Source: Allobosea sp. WAO
GTDB lineage: Bacteria > Pseudomonadota > Alphaproteobacteria > Rhizobiales > Beijerinckiaceae
DNA length: 64,000 nt
NCBI RefSeq assembly: GCF_001509835.1
Contig: NZ_JXTJ01000004.1
Span: 248,001 to 312,000 of the forward strand
Direction: 5' to 3'
Shown: positions 17,451-27,950 of the stretch, one piece after another
How the letters are laid out: each line of letters begins with the position of its first letter
Numbering within the stretch: the first letter of the stretch is position 1
Position numbers and translations under genes: made by a program
Notes under the pieces: model-generated
Seen by the model: only the letters and a program-made list of their open reading frames with translations
What the model was told of the DNA's origin: nothing
Database searches by the model: none

Positions 17451-19010
17451 ATGTCGAAATCCTTGAATCGTCGTCGATTTTTAAGCGCAGCCGCGACCGG
17501 CCTCGTCGCCCAGCGCCTGATGTCCGGGGCGCCGGCCCAGGCCCAGTCGAGCTGGGCCGGGCTCGTGCAATCCGTCATCGCTGAAGGCCAGCGCTTCGAA
17601 GCCTCGCTCGTCGTCGAAGCGGCTCGGATGCTGTCGCGCCGGCCGATGGTTCCGCTGACCGCGACGGATCTGCCGGAGGGCTACGCCACCTTGCCCTACG
17701 ACCAGTATGTCGGCATCCGGGCACAACCGGGCGGGCTGATCTGGGCAGGCGAGAATCGCGGCTTCACGATCGAGCCGACACATCGCGGCTATGTCTTTTC
17801 GGCGCCGGTCAGCCTGTTCACGATCGAAGACGACATGGTTCGACGCGTCGCCTTCGACCGCGGCAAGTTCGACTATGGCCGCGTCAATCCGCCTCCGGCC
17901 GGCGTCGATCTGCAATTCTCTGGGTTTCGGGTCGCAACCGGGCTCGAGCGGCCTTTTGAAGTCGCCATTTTCCAGGGCGCGACCTTCTTCCGCTCGCTGG
18001 CGCGCGGCCAGAATTTCGGCGCGCTCGCCCGGGCGCTGATCCTGCGCCCCGGCGAAACGCGCGGCGAGGAGATTCCGTTCTTCCGGGCCTACTGGATCGA
18101 GAGGCCAAGTCCAGCTTCGGGCGTGCTGATCATCCATGGCTTGCTCGATTCGGAGAGCGTGACGGGAGCGGTGCGCATGACCTTGCGCCCCGGTGACCTC
18201 ACCTTCATCGACGTCGAGATGACACTGTTCGCCCGCGCCAATCTCGACCATGTCGGCTTCGGCTGCACGATGGGCACCTTCTTCGCCGGGCCGCAAAGCC
18301 GGCGCACCTTCGACGATGTGCGGCCTTCGATCCACGAACTATCCGGCGTCCAGATGCAGTCCGGGACCGGCGAGTGGATCTACCGGCCGCTGAGCAACCC
18401 GACCAATCTGCAGGTCTCCTCCTTCCAGGATTCCAACCCGCGTGGTTTCGGCCTGGTGCAGCGCGAGCGCGATCCAAACGCCTTCATCGACGACGACCAG
18501 CGGTTCGAGCTGCGGCCGAGCGTCTGGATGGAGCCGCTCGGCGAGTGGGGGCAAGGCTCGGTTCAGCTGATCGAGATCCCAACCGAGTCGGAGCAGAACG
18601 ACAACATCATCGCCTATTGGCGGCCGCGCCAGCCGATCGCTGCCGGCAGCGAGACGACCGTGGCCTATCGTCAGGCCTGGTGTTGGCAGCCGCCAGATCG
18701 GCCGGCGTTGGCGGTCGCCACCCGCAGCCGGCAGGGCCGCGGCTCGCAAGGCCGCCGGCGCCGCTTCATCGTCGATTTCACCGGCGAGCGGCTAAACGAT
18801 GCGGGCCTCATCGCAGCGACACGCGCCGTCGTGACCGCAACTCCCGGAGCGGTCCATAATCTGCGCGTCTGGCCTTTCCCGGAGCGGCGGACTATGCGCG
18901 TCGCCTTCGAGGTCGACCCCGGCAACGAGAATCTTTCGGAACTGCGCCTCGTGCTTGATGCAGGCGGCCAGGCGGTATCCGAGACTTGGCTGAATCGATG
19001 GACGTGGTGA
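17451..19010 (+). CDS. opgG: Glucan biosynthesis protein OpgG/OpgD
   Basis: Periplasmic protein needed to make or branch osmoregulated periplasmic glucans. The 519-residue product starts with a twin-arginine signal (NRRRFLSAAATGLVA), which is known for OpgD rather than classic OpgG, so it may be either. The MdoG domain is recognised by LPYDQYVGIRAQP, FQGATFFRSLARGQNFGALARAL, FRAYWIERPSP and the C-terminal immunoglobulin-like part. The ATG at 17451 is preferred over the in-frame TTG at 17442. opgH follows with overlapping or touching ends. Confidence 0.92.
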   Translation: MSKSLNRRRFLSAAATGLVAQRLMSGAPAQAQSSWAGLVQSVIAEGQRFEASLVVEAARMLSRRPMVPLTATDLPEGYATLPYDQYVGIRAQPGGLIWAGENRGFTIEPTHRGYVFSAPVSLFTIEDDMVRRVAFDRGKFDYGRVNPPPAGVDLQFSGFRVATGLERPFEVAIFQGATFFRSLARGQNFGALARALILRPGETRGEEIPFFRAYWIERPSPASGVLIIHGLLDSESVTGAVRMTLRPGDLTFIDVEMTLFARANLDHVGFGCTMGTFFAGPQSRRTFDDVRPSIHELSGVQMQSGTGEWIYRPLSNPTNLQVSSFQDSNPRGFGLVQRERDPNAFIDDDQRFELRPSVWMEPLGEWGQGSVQLIEIPTESEQNDNIIAYWRPRQPIAAGSETTVAYRQAWCWQPPDRPALAVATRSRQGRGSQGRRRRFIVDFTGERLNDAGLIAATRAVVTATPGAVHNLRVWPFPERRTMRVAFEVDPGNENLSELRLVLDAGGQAVSETWLNRWTW

Positions 19011-21217
19011 GCATGCAGGAGGCCGTTGTGGACGAGATCGTCCGCAAGCCCGAACCCGAGACTGCGACCTGGCCGGCGCCCTTCGAGGCGACGCCGCCGG
19101 ATAACCGGCTCGACATGCCCGTGCAGTCCTTCCGCCGCTGGAAGGGCTCGGAGCGGCGCGCTCCGGCCGCGCCTTCGGCCTGGCGCACGCCCTGGCTGGC
19201 GCGCCTCTTCGTCTTCGGCGGCGCCTGGGCACTCACGGCCTACGGCGCCTGGGAAATGTACAATGTCGTGTCGGTCAGCCGCACGACCTTCCTGCAGTAT
19301 GTGCTGCTCCTGCTGTTCACGGTGAACTTCTCCTGGATCGCGCTCGCCTTCACCAGCGCCATCCTCGGCTTCGTCACGCTGCTGTTCGGACTGTTGAAGA
19401 GCCCGCGTGCGGAGACTCTGAGCCAGAAGACCGTGGTGGTGATGCCGATCTACAACGAATCGACGGCGCGGACCTTCGCGGCACTGGCCGCGATCCGCGA
19501 ATCCGTCGAGGCGACCGGGCTCGGCGAGCATTTCGACTATTTCATCGTCTCGGACACGACCAATCCCGACATCTGGGTCGCGGAGGAGCGTGCCTTCCTG
19601 GCCCTGCGCCAGCGGCTAGGGCCGGAAGCGCGGATCTATTATCGCCACCGGCCGAAGAACCATCACCGCAAGGCCGGCAATATCGCGGACTTCGTCACCC
19701 GCTGGGGCGGGCATTACGCCCATATGGTCGTGCTCGACGCCGACAGCCTGATGACCGGCACCTGCATCGTGCGCCTCGCCGCGGCGATGGAGGCCGACCC
19801 CGATGCCGGCATCATCCAGTCGCTGCCGCTGATCATCAACCGCAACACCTTCTTCGCGCGACTGCAGCAGTTCGCCGCCCGCGTCTACGGGCCGGTGATC
19901 GCGACCGGGCTCGCCGTCTGGTCAGGCCGCGACGGCAACTACTGGGGCCATAACGCGATCATCCGGACGAAGGCCTTCGCCGATCACTGCGGTCTGCCCG
20001 ATCTCAAGGGCAAGCCGCCCTTCGGCGGCCACGTCCTCAGCCATGACTTCGTCGAGGCGGCACTGATCCGCCGCGCCGGCTGGTCGGTCTACATGCTGCC
20101 CGACCTGACGGGCTCCTATGAGGAGAGCCCGCCCTCGCTGATCGACATCGCGACGCGCGACCGGCGCTGGTGCCAGGGCAATCTCCAGCATTCGCGCATC
20201 ATCGGCGCCAAGGGACTGCTGCTGGCGACACGGCAGCATTTCGCCACCGGCATGATGGCCTATCTCGCCTCGCCCTTCTGGCTTATGCAGCTGGTGGTCG
20301 GCATCCTGATCGTGCTCCAGGTCAATTACGCGCGCCCGGAATACTTCACGCACGAGTTCACGCTCTTCCCGGTCTGGCCGCGCTTCGACCCCGAGCGCGC
20401 CTTGAACCTGTTCGCCCTGACCATGGCGATCCTGCTGGCACCGAAGCTGTTCGGCCTGCTGCTGACGCTGTTCGACGGCAAGCTGCGGCGCGCCTGCGGC
20501 GGCGGCATCCGCCTGACCCTTTCGGCCCTGCTCGAGGTCCTGTTCTCGGCGATCTTCGCGCCGATCATGATGGTGATCCAGTCCGGCTCGGTCTTCCAGA
20601 TCCTGCTCGGGCGCGACACCGGCTGGAATCCGCAGCGCCGCGACGACGGCTCGATCCCATTCAAGGACATCGTCCGGCGGCACCGCACGCACACCATGCT
20701 CGGCCTGATCGCCGGCCTATCGGCCTTCATGATCGCGACCTCGCTTTTCGCCTGGATGTCGCCGACGATCGTCGGTCTCGTGCTGGCCATCCCGCTGTCC
20801 TGGGCTTCGGGCCAGCTTGCGCTCGGCCTTTGGCTGAAACGGCACAATCTGTTGGTCACGCCCGAGGAAGGCGCTCCGCCGCCGATCGCGACGCGTGCGA
20901 ACGCGCTCCAGGCCGAATTCGCCAAGGCCGGCTTTGACGACGCGGACGGCCTGCTGGCACTGCACGCCGACCAGGTCCTCCGTTCGGCCCATGAGAGCAT
21001 GCTGCCGCAGGTCCAGCCGCGGCGGCGCGGCGAGATCGAGCCCGAGCGCGCCGTGGCCCAGGCCAAGCTGATCGACGCCGAGACCGTCTCCGACGCGATG
21101 ATCTGGCTGAAGCCGAAGGAGCGTATGGTCGTGCTGCACGACCGGGCGCTGCTCGGCCTGCTAGCCAATCTGCCTGAGGGCCCGGCCCATGCCGGCGCCG
21201 AGGCGCCGGCTCGGTAA
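18998..21217 (+). CDS. opgH: Glucans biosynthesis glucosyltransferase OpgH
   Basis: Inner-membrane family 2 glycosyltransferase that polymerises UDP-glucose into the beta-1,2-glucan backbone and passes it to the periplasm. Hydrophobic helices flank the catalytic domain (near residues 65-130 and from about 420 on). Visible catalytic motifs are the VVMPIYNES start, VSDTTNPD, DADSLM near residue 247, SHDFVEAAL and RRWCQGNLQHSR near residue 390. Several starts are possible (TTG 18986, ATG 18998, ATG 19013); I chose 18998, which overlaps opgG by 13 bases and suggests translational coupling. Total length is 739 residues, within the family range. Confidence 0.94.
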   Translation: MDVVSMQEAVVDEIVRKPEPETATWPAPFEATPPDNRLDMPVQSFRRWKGSERRAPAAPSAWRTPWLARLFVFGGAWALTAYGAWEMYNVVSVSRTTFLQYVLLLLFTVNFSWIALAFTSAILGFVTLLFGLLKSPRAETLSQKTVVVMPIYNESTARTFAALAAIRESVEATGLGEHFDYFIVSDTTNPDIWVAEERAFLALRQRLGPEARIYYRHRPKNHHRKAGNIADFVTRWGGHYAHMVVLDADSLMTGTCIVRLAAAMEADPDAGIIQSLPLIINRNTFFARLQQFAARVYGPVIATGLAVWSGRDGNYWGHNAIIRTKAFADHCGLPDLKGKPPFGGHVLSHDFVEAALIRRAGWSVYMLPDLTGSYEESPPSLIDIATRDRRWCQGNLQHSRIIGAKGLLLATRQHFATGMMAYLASPFWLMQLVVGILIVLQVNYARPEYFTHEFTLFPVWPRFDPERALNLFALTMAILLAPKLFGLLLTLFDGKLRRACGGGIRLTLSALLEVLFSAIFAPIMMVIQSGSVFQILLGRDTGWNPQRRDDGSIPFKDIVRRHRTHTMLGLIAGLSAFMIATSLFAWMSPTIVGLVLAIPLSWASGQLALGLWLKRHNLLVTPEEGAPPPIATRANALQAEFAKAGFDDADGLLALHADQVLRSAHESMLPQVQPRRRGEIEPERAVAQAKLIDAETVSDAMIWLKPKERMVVLHDRALLGLLANLPEGPAHAGAEAPAR

Positions 21218-21233
21218 CGAGAGGGTTCGTTCC

Positions 21234-22112
21234 TCAGCCCTGCTCGAAGACGATCGCGCAGCCGCGCGCGCTGGCAGCCGGAACGATGATCCGGCGCTCT
21301 GAGCGGCGGTGCTCGATGCCCTGGCGCGCCAGCCTCTCTTCGACCGCGGCCAGCTCCGGCACCGTAACGGCGAAACCGGCAAAATGCGGCGTTTCCGCCG
21401 CGGATTCGACAGTGCCGAATGCCAACTCGGCAGCTCTGGGCGTAAGCACCTCGATGCGGCCGCGCGGCAGATCGAAACGCAGGCCGCCATCTGCCGTCGC
21501 AATCGCCGCCGCACCGGAAAAGCCCGAGAGAAAGTCGCGCTGCGCCAGCGGCTCGGCGGCGACCATGAAGGTCGCGGCGAGCCCGCTCGCGCCATTCTCG
21601 TGCTGCTGGAAGGCCGGGTTCCAGAAGTTCTGCGGCTCATGCTGTTGGCAGACGAAGAAGCCGCATTGGCGCGCAGCCGGATTCTCGGTGAAGGCCAGGC
21701 TGAAGGCGACGCGAACTTCCGTGCCGTCGGGCCTCTTTGCCTGCCGCTCGAAGAAGAAGGGCTCGAAATCGCCGATCTCCGCCTGCCTGAAGGCTTCTGC
21801 ATCGGCGCGAGAATCGCGGCTTTCGAGCACCAGCATCGACATCCCCTCGCCGCGCGCCAGGGCATCGCGGACGAACGCGCCGAAGGAGAACAGGCGCTGG
21901 CCGTGCGGAGGAATCGCCGAGCCGTCGCCGATGGTGATCAATTCGAGGAAGGCGCCCGGAAACTGGACGATGCGGTTCTCGGTTCCCCAGGGATGGCGGT
22001 TGCGCGCGCCGACCCGAAAGCCGAGGCGAGCATAGAAGTCGCCGGCAGCGTCGAGATCGGCCACGCCGATGACGAGATGGTCGAGCCCGCGCGAGGGCGA
22101 TGGCTGGTTCAT
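21234..22112 (-). CDS. VOC family (glyoxalase-like) protein
   Basis: A 292-residue protein with an N-terminal glyoxalase-like domain (GLDHLVIGVADLDAAGDFYARLGF) and a second, more divergent half of the same fold (FAGFAVTVPELAAVEERLARQG). Such two-module proteins are metal-dependent lyases, isomerases or dioxygenases; a specific reaction cannot be assigned. The ATG at 22112 is used because the longer frame begins with a TTG and adds unconserved residues. It lies 16 bases from the opgH stop (convergent) and 77 bases downstream of the glutathionylspermidine synthase-like gene on the same strand. Confidence 0.82.
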   Translation of the reverse strand: MNQPSPSRGLDHLVIGVADLDAAGDFYARLGFRVGARNRHPWGTENRIVQFPGAFLELITIGDGSAIPPHGQRLFSFGAFVRDALARGEGMSMLVLESRDSRADAEAFRQAEIGDFEPFFFERQAKRPDGTEVRVAFSLAFTENPAARQCGFFVCQQHEPQNFWNPAFQQHENGASGLAATFMVAAEPLAQRDFLSGFSGAAAIATADGGLRFDLPRGRIEVLTPRAAELAFGTVESAAETPHFAGFAVTVPELAAVEERLARQGIEHRRSERRIIVPAASARGCAIVFEQG

Positions 22113-22189
22113 GGCGGGTAGGCCTCGCAAAGTCAGGATCGGCGATTCGCGCCATGATAGCGCATCGCTCGCACCAGGCGCGTCCGATC

Positions 22190-23356
22190 CTAGGCCTCGA
22201 TGAAGTGCGGCACGAAGCGCGAGGTGTTCTTGGTGATCGGCGTTGCATCCTCCCGGATGCCGAGCCCGCAGGGCTGCGAGGCGACCAGCCAGGAGCCGAG
22301 CACCGGGTAGTTACCGTCGAAATTCGGCAGCATCGCCGTCGCCTGCAGCACGAAGCCCTCGGCTCCATAAGGACCGTCGTCGCTGTCGCGCACCTTGCCG
22401 CCTTCGACCAGCGTCACATTGGCGCCCTCGCGCGAATAGAGCGGCTTGCGGACATGGCTGGCGCCGAGCGCGGCGCTGCGAGGATCGCCCTCGAAGAAGG
22501 CCGGCAGCAGATTGGGGTGGCCGGGCGCCATCTCCCAGAGATAGGGTAGCAGCCCCTTGCTGGAGACCAACGCCTTCCAGGGCGGCTCGACGAAACGGCA
22601 GCGCGAGCCCGCGAGCGCCCCGGCGTATTGCTCGCGGAACAGCCATTCCCAAGGATAGAGCTTGAACAGCGTCTCGATCGGCAGGCTGGCACCATCGCAG
22701 AAGCGCCCATCGGCGAGGAGGCCGATCTCCTCGATGAAGGTGAAGCGCGCGTCGATCCCGGCCTGCGTGGCGCAATCCATCAGGTAGTCGACCGTGCCCT
22801 TGTCCTCGGCGCTGCCCTCGACGCAGGTGAAGTGCATGCGTTCGGGCGCCGGCGCGCGTAGCTGGCCGAAGGCCGTGACCAGCCGCTCATGCAGCGAGTT
22901 GAACTGGTCGCAGCCGCGCGAGAGCCTCCCCTGCGCCATCGCCTGTTCGAGCCAGTCCCACTGCACCACGGCGGCCTCGAACAGCGAGGTCGGCGTGTCG
23001 GCATTGTATTCGAGCAGCTTCGCCGGTCCCTTACCGTCATAGGCGAAGTCGAGCCGGCCATAGAGGTTCCGGTCGCCGCGCTGCCAGCTTTCGCGGATCA
23101 GCTGCCATTGCGCTTCCGGCACGGCGAGCCGGCGCATGATCTCCTCGTCGACTATGGCGCGCTCGACGAAGGCGAAGCAGAGCTCCTCGATCGCTGCGCT
23201 CGGCGCCTCGATATCGTCCTCGATCTGCCGCAGCGTGAAACCGTAGGCGACGCTCTCGTCCCAATAGATCTCGCCGTCGATCGTGTGGAAGGCGAAGCCG
23301 AGGCGTTCGACCTGGGCCTGCCAGTCCGGGCGTGGAGATAGGGAAAGCCGGCGCAT
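22190..23356 (-). CDS. Glutathionylspermidine synthase family protein
   Basis: The 388-residue protein matches the ATP-grasp-like synthase domain of glutathionylspermidine synthase and the E. coli proteins YgiC/YjfC. Recognisable blocks are YWDESVAYGFTLRQIEDDIE, GRLDFAYDGKGPAKLLEYNAD, the PTSLFEAAVVQWDWLEQ segment and LYPWEWLFREQYAG near residue 250. No amidase domain is present, so unlike E. coli Gsp it would be synthase only. The start at 23356 is two bases after the DUF1190 stop, indicating tight coupling; the longer frame upstream only overlaps that gene. The substrate is uncertain. Confidence 0.9.
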   Translation of the reverse strand: MRRLSLSPRPDWQAQVERLGFAFHTIDGEIYWDESVAYGFTLRQIEDDIEAPSAAIEELCFAFVERAIVDEEIMRRLAVPEAQWQLIRESWQRGDRNLYGRLDFAYDGKGPAKLLEYNADTPTSLFEAAVVQWDWLEQAMAQGRLSRGCDQFNSLHERLVTAFGQLRAPAPERMHFTCVEGSAEDKGTVDYLMDCATQAGIDARFTFIEEIGLLADGRFCDGASLPIETLFKLYPWEWLFREQYAGALAGSRCRFVEPPWKALVSSKGLLPYLWEMAPGHPNLLPAFFEGDPRSAALGASHVRKPLYSREGANVTLVEGGKVRDSDDGPYGAEGFVLQATAMLPNFDGNYPVLGSWLVASQPCGLGIREDATPITKNTSRFVPHFIEA

Positions 23357-23358
23357 CG

Positions 23359-23994
23359 TCAGGACGAGGAGTGGGAGGAATAGGAGCGCGAGCTCGAGCC
23401 GAAGCCGCCGCGCGAGGCGACGCTCGGCGTGCTCGCCATCCCAGTCGACGAGATGTTGCGCGCGACCATCGCCTGCCCCGAGGTGGTGGTGTAGGCGCGC
23501 GAACGGCTGCTGCTGCCACCATAGTAGCCGCCGCTGGACGATGAGGATGATGAAGAACTGCGTGCCGGCTGCTCGCATTCCGGGCGTCCGGAACCGGCCT
23601 GACGGGTACCGGGTGGGCAGGCAGAACTGGTCGGCGGCAGGAGCGGCTGGGCCGCGCCGCCGCCAGACATGAACTGCCGCGCCAGCATGATGCCGGCGAG
23701 CGCGGGAATGGCGACCTGCGCCCCGTTCCAGACCGCGCTCTGGCAGCCACCGCTGCCATATTCCTGCTCGCAGGCCGCCGTGCTCGTGAACTTCTTGGCC
23801 TCGCGCAGATGGTTGGCGGAAGCCTCGTTGAAGCGCTGCTCGCACTGGCTCGCGGTCAGCTGGTTGGCGGCACGGCACTCCGCGACGTTGTTGTATACAA
23901 GCGAATCGTGGGTTTCGCCGCCGGAGAGCGACCAGTAGCTTGCCACGAGCACGACACCCGCCGCGGCCAGACCGATCTGGGTCGAGCGCTTCAT
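23359..23994 (-). CDS. DUF1190 family protein
   Basis: The 211-residue product belongs to DUF1190 (E. coli YgiB/YjfM-like). It has a short hydrophobic N-terminal anchor (IGLAAAGVVLVASYWSL) and the family core YNNVAECRAANQLTASQCEQ with several cysteines. The tail is rich in Ser and Gly with a nine-serine run. Such proteins are thought to be envelope-attached; their role is not known. It sits between DUF350 and the glutathionylspermidine synthase-like gene with gaps of 10 and 2 bases, so the three form one operon. Confidence 0.9.
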   Translation of the reverse strand: MKRSTQIGLAAAGVVLVASYWSLSGGETHDSLVYNNVAECRAANQLTASQCEQRFNEASANHLREAKKFTSTAACEQEYGSGGCQSAVWNGAQVAIPALAGIMLARQFMSGGGAAQPLLPPTSSACPPGTRQAGSGRPECEQPARSSSSSSSSSGGYYGGSSSRSRAYTTTSGQAMVARNISSTGMASTPSVASRGGFGSSSRSYSSHSSS

Positions 23995-24004
23995 GCCGGC
24001 CTCC

Positions 24005-24406
24005 TCATTCGGTCATGCTGGCGGCAGCCAGGGTCCCGCTGACGATCGCGATCACGGCCAGCATCGCGGCAGAGGGGATCCGGTCCTCCTCGATCTTGCG
24101 CGAGAGCTCCGGGATCACGATGCGGGCAAATCCATAGGCGCCGAACTGGATCAGCATGGCGATGACCGCCCAGATCACCAGGTCGGGAATGCTGCTGGCC
24201 TGCTCGATCGCCTTTTCCAGCGGCACGGAAAAGCCGACGACGTTGCCGCCAAAGGCGATCGCGGCGGAAAGATTGCCGTTGCGGATCAGCGCGATCTCGT
24301 CATGGGCGGTGAGACGCAGATAGGCCACCGCAAACCCGGCGATCAGCGCAAAGCCGACACAGAAATAGAGCAGGAATGCCGGCAAACCGGCCATCGAGAT
24401 CGTCAT
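24005..24406 (-). CDS. DUF350 family inner-membrane protein
   Basis: A 133-residue membrane protein of the DUF350 (YjfL/UPF0719) family with about four hydrophobic helices (residues about 10-30, 45-65, 75-100 and 110-130). Conserved blocks are LIRNGNLSAAIAFGGNVVGFSVPL and VIWAVIAMLIQFGAYGFARI. It is the first gene of an operon with DUF1190 and the glutathionylspermidine synthase-like gene, the same order as yjfL-yjfM-yjfC in E. coli. The biochemical role is unknown. Confidence 0.9.
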   Translation of the reverse strand: MTISMAGLPAFLLYFCVGFALIAGFAVAYLRLTAHDEIALIRNGNLSAAIAFGGNVVGFSVPLEKAIEQASSIPDLVIWAVIAMLIQFGAYGFARIVIPELSRKIEEDRIPSAAMLAVIAIVSGTLAAASMTE

Positions 24407-24725
24407 GCCGCCCCCCGCGAAGGCCTAAGCCGAGAGGGCTCACTATACGGCAGCGGCAGGGATGCGCCAGACTGTCGCAGGGCAGATGGAAACGGCATTG
24501 CGCGCCTCGCCTCCATGAAGAAATGCGAAGCGCGCCTTGTTGCGGTTTGGGCGAAAATCGCGCGTCCAAGGGCCGCTGCGCTCTTGGCCCTTATCCCGAG
24601 GAGCAGCCTTCATCAGGCTGCGTCTCAACGGATGGTTCAGGCAGTGCCGGAGCCTCGACTTGCATGCTTCGAGACGCCGCGATGCGGCTCGCCGGTATGA
24701 GGACGGAGAAACTCCGAACGGGCCG
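24407..24725. other. Intergenic region between pyrG end and the DUF350 operon
   Basis: I see no convincing gene here. Open frames in this stretch continue out of neighbouring genes and show no family pattern. There is one weak inverted repeat near 24574-24598 (AAGGGCC/GGCCCTT) without a T-tract. It should hold the promoter of the DUF350 operon on the minus strand, but no clear -35/-10 pair stands out. Confidence 0.5.
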
Positions 24726-26360
<1,635 letters not shown>

Positions 26361-26470
26361 TCACCTTTAACGCCAAGATTGCGATTCGCTAAGCGCGCCG
26401 ACGAGGGTCGGACCTGCGCTGCGTGCTTGTCCACAAAAGAGAGATGCCGATCTTCCGGCGCTTCCCCCTC

Positions 26471-26497
26471 AAAAGAGAAGGGCCGGTTTCCCGGCCC
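26471..26497 (-). terminator. Intrinsic terminator after secG
   Basis: On the minus strand a 7-base-pair GGGCCGG/CCGGCCC stem with a 4-base loop (26480-26497) is followed by TTCTCTTTT. It lies 15 bases after the secG stop and about 117 bases before the pyrG start. This separates secG from pyrG. Confidence 0.8.
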
Positions 26498-26511
26498 CTG
26501 CCCTACTCCGA

Positions 26512-26913
26512 TCACTGTCCCGGCGCTGCCGGGGTCGGCGGCTGCGAGCCGCCGGGATTCTGCATCTGCCGCAGCTGGTCGAGGACGCCGCCGGCATTGG
26601 GAGCCGAAGGCGCGCTCGGGGCGGCCGGAGCCGTGGCGCCCGGAGCCGGTGCGCCGTCGATGATCGAACGCTGGGTCCGGCCATGGGTCGCGAGCACGGC
26701 GAGCGTCAGCGAAGTGATGAAGAACAGGCCGGCCAGGATCGCCGTGGCGCGCGTAAGCGCGTTGGCCTGGCCACGGCCGGTCATGAAGCCGCCGACACCG
26801 CCGCCGCCACCAGACCCCATGCCGAGGCCGCCGCCCTCCGAGCGCTGGAGCAGGACGACGCCGACGAGCGCGATCACGATGATCAGGTGGATGACGATGA
26901 GAACGTTCTGCAT
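26512..26913 (-). CDS. secG: Preprotein translocase subunit SecG
   Basis: SecG is the small accessory subunit of the SecYEG channel. The 133-residue protein has two membrane helices (VLIVIHLIIVIALVGVVLL and ATAILAGLFFITSLTLAVLA). The typical LLQRSEGGGLGMG segment and a Gly-rich loop lie between them. The Ala/Pro-rich C-terminal extension of about 50 residues is common in alphaproteobacteria. tpiA lies 126 bases upstream on the same strand, the usual order tpiA-secG-pyrG. Confidence 0.95.
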   Translation of the reverse strand: MQNVLIVIHLIIVIALVGVVLLQRSEGGGLGMGSGGGGGVGGFMTGRGQANALTRATAILAGLFFITSLTLAVLATHGRTQRSIIDGAPAPGATAPAAPSAPSAPNAGGVLDQLRQMQNPGGSQPPTPAAPGQ

Positions 26914-27039
26914 GGCTCACGAAATGGGTATGGCGCGCCTGTTCGCCAAGATGGACGATCCGGCACGGATCCGCGTTTTCGGCGGTGCCCATAGCATGGG
27001 CATGCGCATTGCACCACCGGCGATTTCAGCAGATCTGGC

Positions 27040-27807
27040 TCAGCCGCAGGCGCGGGCGATCGCCAGGAAGTCCCCGGCCTTGAGACTGGCGCCGCCGACG
27101 AGCGCGCCGTCGACATCCGCGACGCTCATCAGCTCTGCGGCGTTGGACGGCTTCACCGAGCCGCCATAGAGCAGCCTGACGCCGGCAGCAGCGGCTTTGC
27201 CGAGGATGCGGCCGAGATCGGCGCGGATCGCGGCATGCATCTCGGCGACATCGGCGGTCGTCGGCGTCAGACCGGTGCCGATCGCCCAGACCGGCTCGTA
27301 GGCGACGACCAGCGTCGCGCCCGTCGAGCCTTCCGGGACAGAACCGCGCAGCTGCTTCTTCACAACGGCGAGTGCCTTGCCGGCCTCGCGTTCGTCCTTC
27401 GTCTCGCCTACGCAGACGATCGGCACCAGCAGCGCGGCCTGCGCCGCCTCCGCCTTCGCCTTCACGGTCGCGTCCCGCTCGCCATGCAGGGTGCGGCGCT
27501 CGGAATGGCCGACGATGGCAAACTGCGCGCCGGCATCGGCCAGCATCGCGGCCGAGACCTCGCCGGTGAAGGCACCGCTTTCGCGCAGGCTGCAATCCTG
27601 GCCTCCGGTGGCGATGCGCGAGCCGATCAGCGCAGCCGACATCGCATAGAGCAGCGTCGCGGGCGGGCAGATGGCGAGGTCGACCTTCGTCCGCAGGGCG
27701 CCGTCATGGCCCCGCGCGATCTCTGCGGCGATGCTGAGATCCGCCTTGAGGCCATTCATCTTCCAGTTGCCCGCCACCAGCGGCTTGATGCTTGCCGTCA
27801 CGCCCAT
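27040..27807 (-). CDS. tpiA: Triosephosphate isomerase
   Basis: TpiA interconverts dihydroxyacetone phosphate and glyceraldehyde-3-phosphate in glycolysis and gluconeogenesis. The start at 27807 gives 255 residues with the catalytic lysine in VAGNWKMNG (Lys16). The catalytic histidine is in [10 protein letters not shown], the catalytic glutamate in [13 protein letters not shown], and the phosphate-binding YGGSVKP is present. The longer open frame upstream is not conserved. It is divergent from ppiD across 143 bases. Confidence 0.97.
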   Translation of the reverse strand: MGVTASIKPLVAGNWKMNGLKADLSIAAEIARGHDGALRTKVDLAICPPATLLYAMSAALIGSRIATGGQDCSLRESGAFTGEVSAAMLADAGAQFAIVGHSERRTLHGERDATVKAKAEAAQAALLVPIVCVGETKDEREAGKALAVVKKQLRGSVPEGSTGATLVVAYEPVWAIGTGLTPTTADVAEMHAAIRADLGRILGKAAAAGVRLLYGGSVKPSNAAELMSVADVDGALVGGASLKAGDFLAIARACG

Positions 27808-27950
27808 TCTCCAATTTGCCTGCAAGGGCACTAGCAATGCCGGGAACGGTTCGCAATCGGCTGCGAGCTGCGGCGATTGCCGAGCCGGGCCTCTGTTCCT
27901 ATAAGCGGCGCGCAAGTGCGCGATCGCCGACAGGACAGGAAGATACCAAC

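Noticed and set aside
23357..23878. Upstream extension of the glutathionylspermidine synthase-like frame
   Set aside because: It only runs through the DUF1190 gene in another frame; the conserved start is at 23356 right after the DUF1190 stop.
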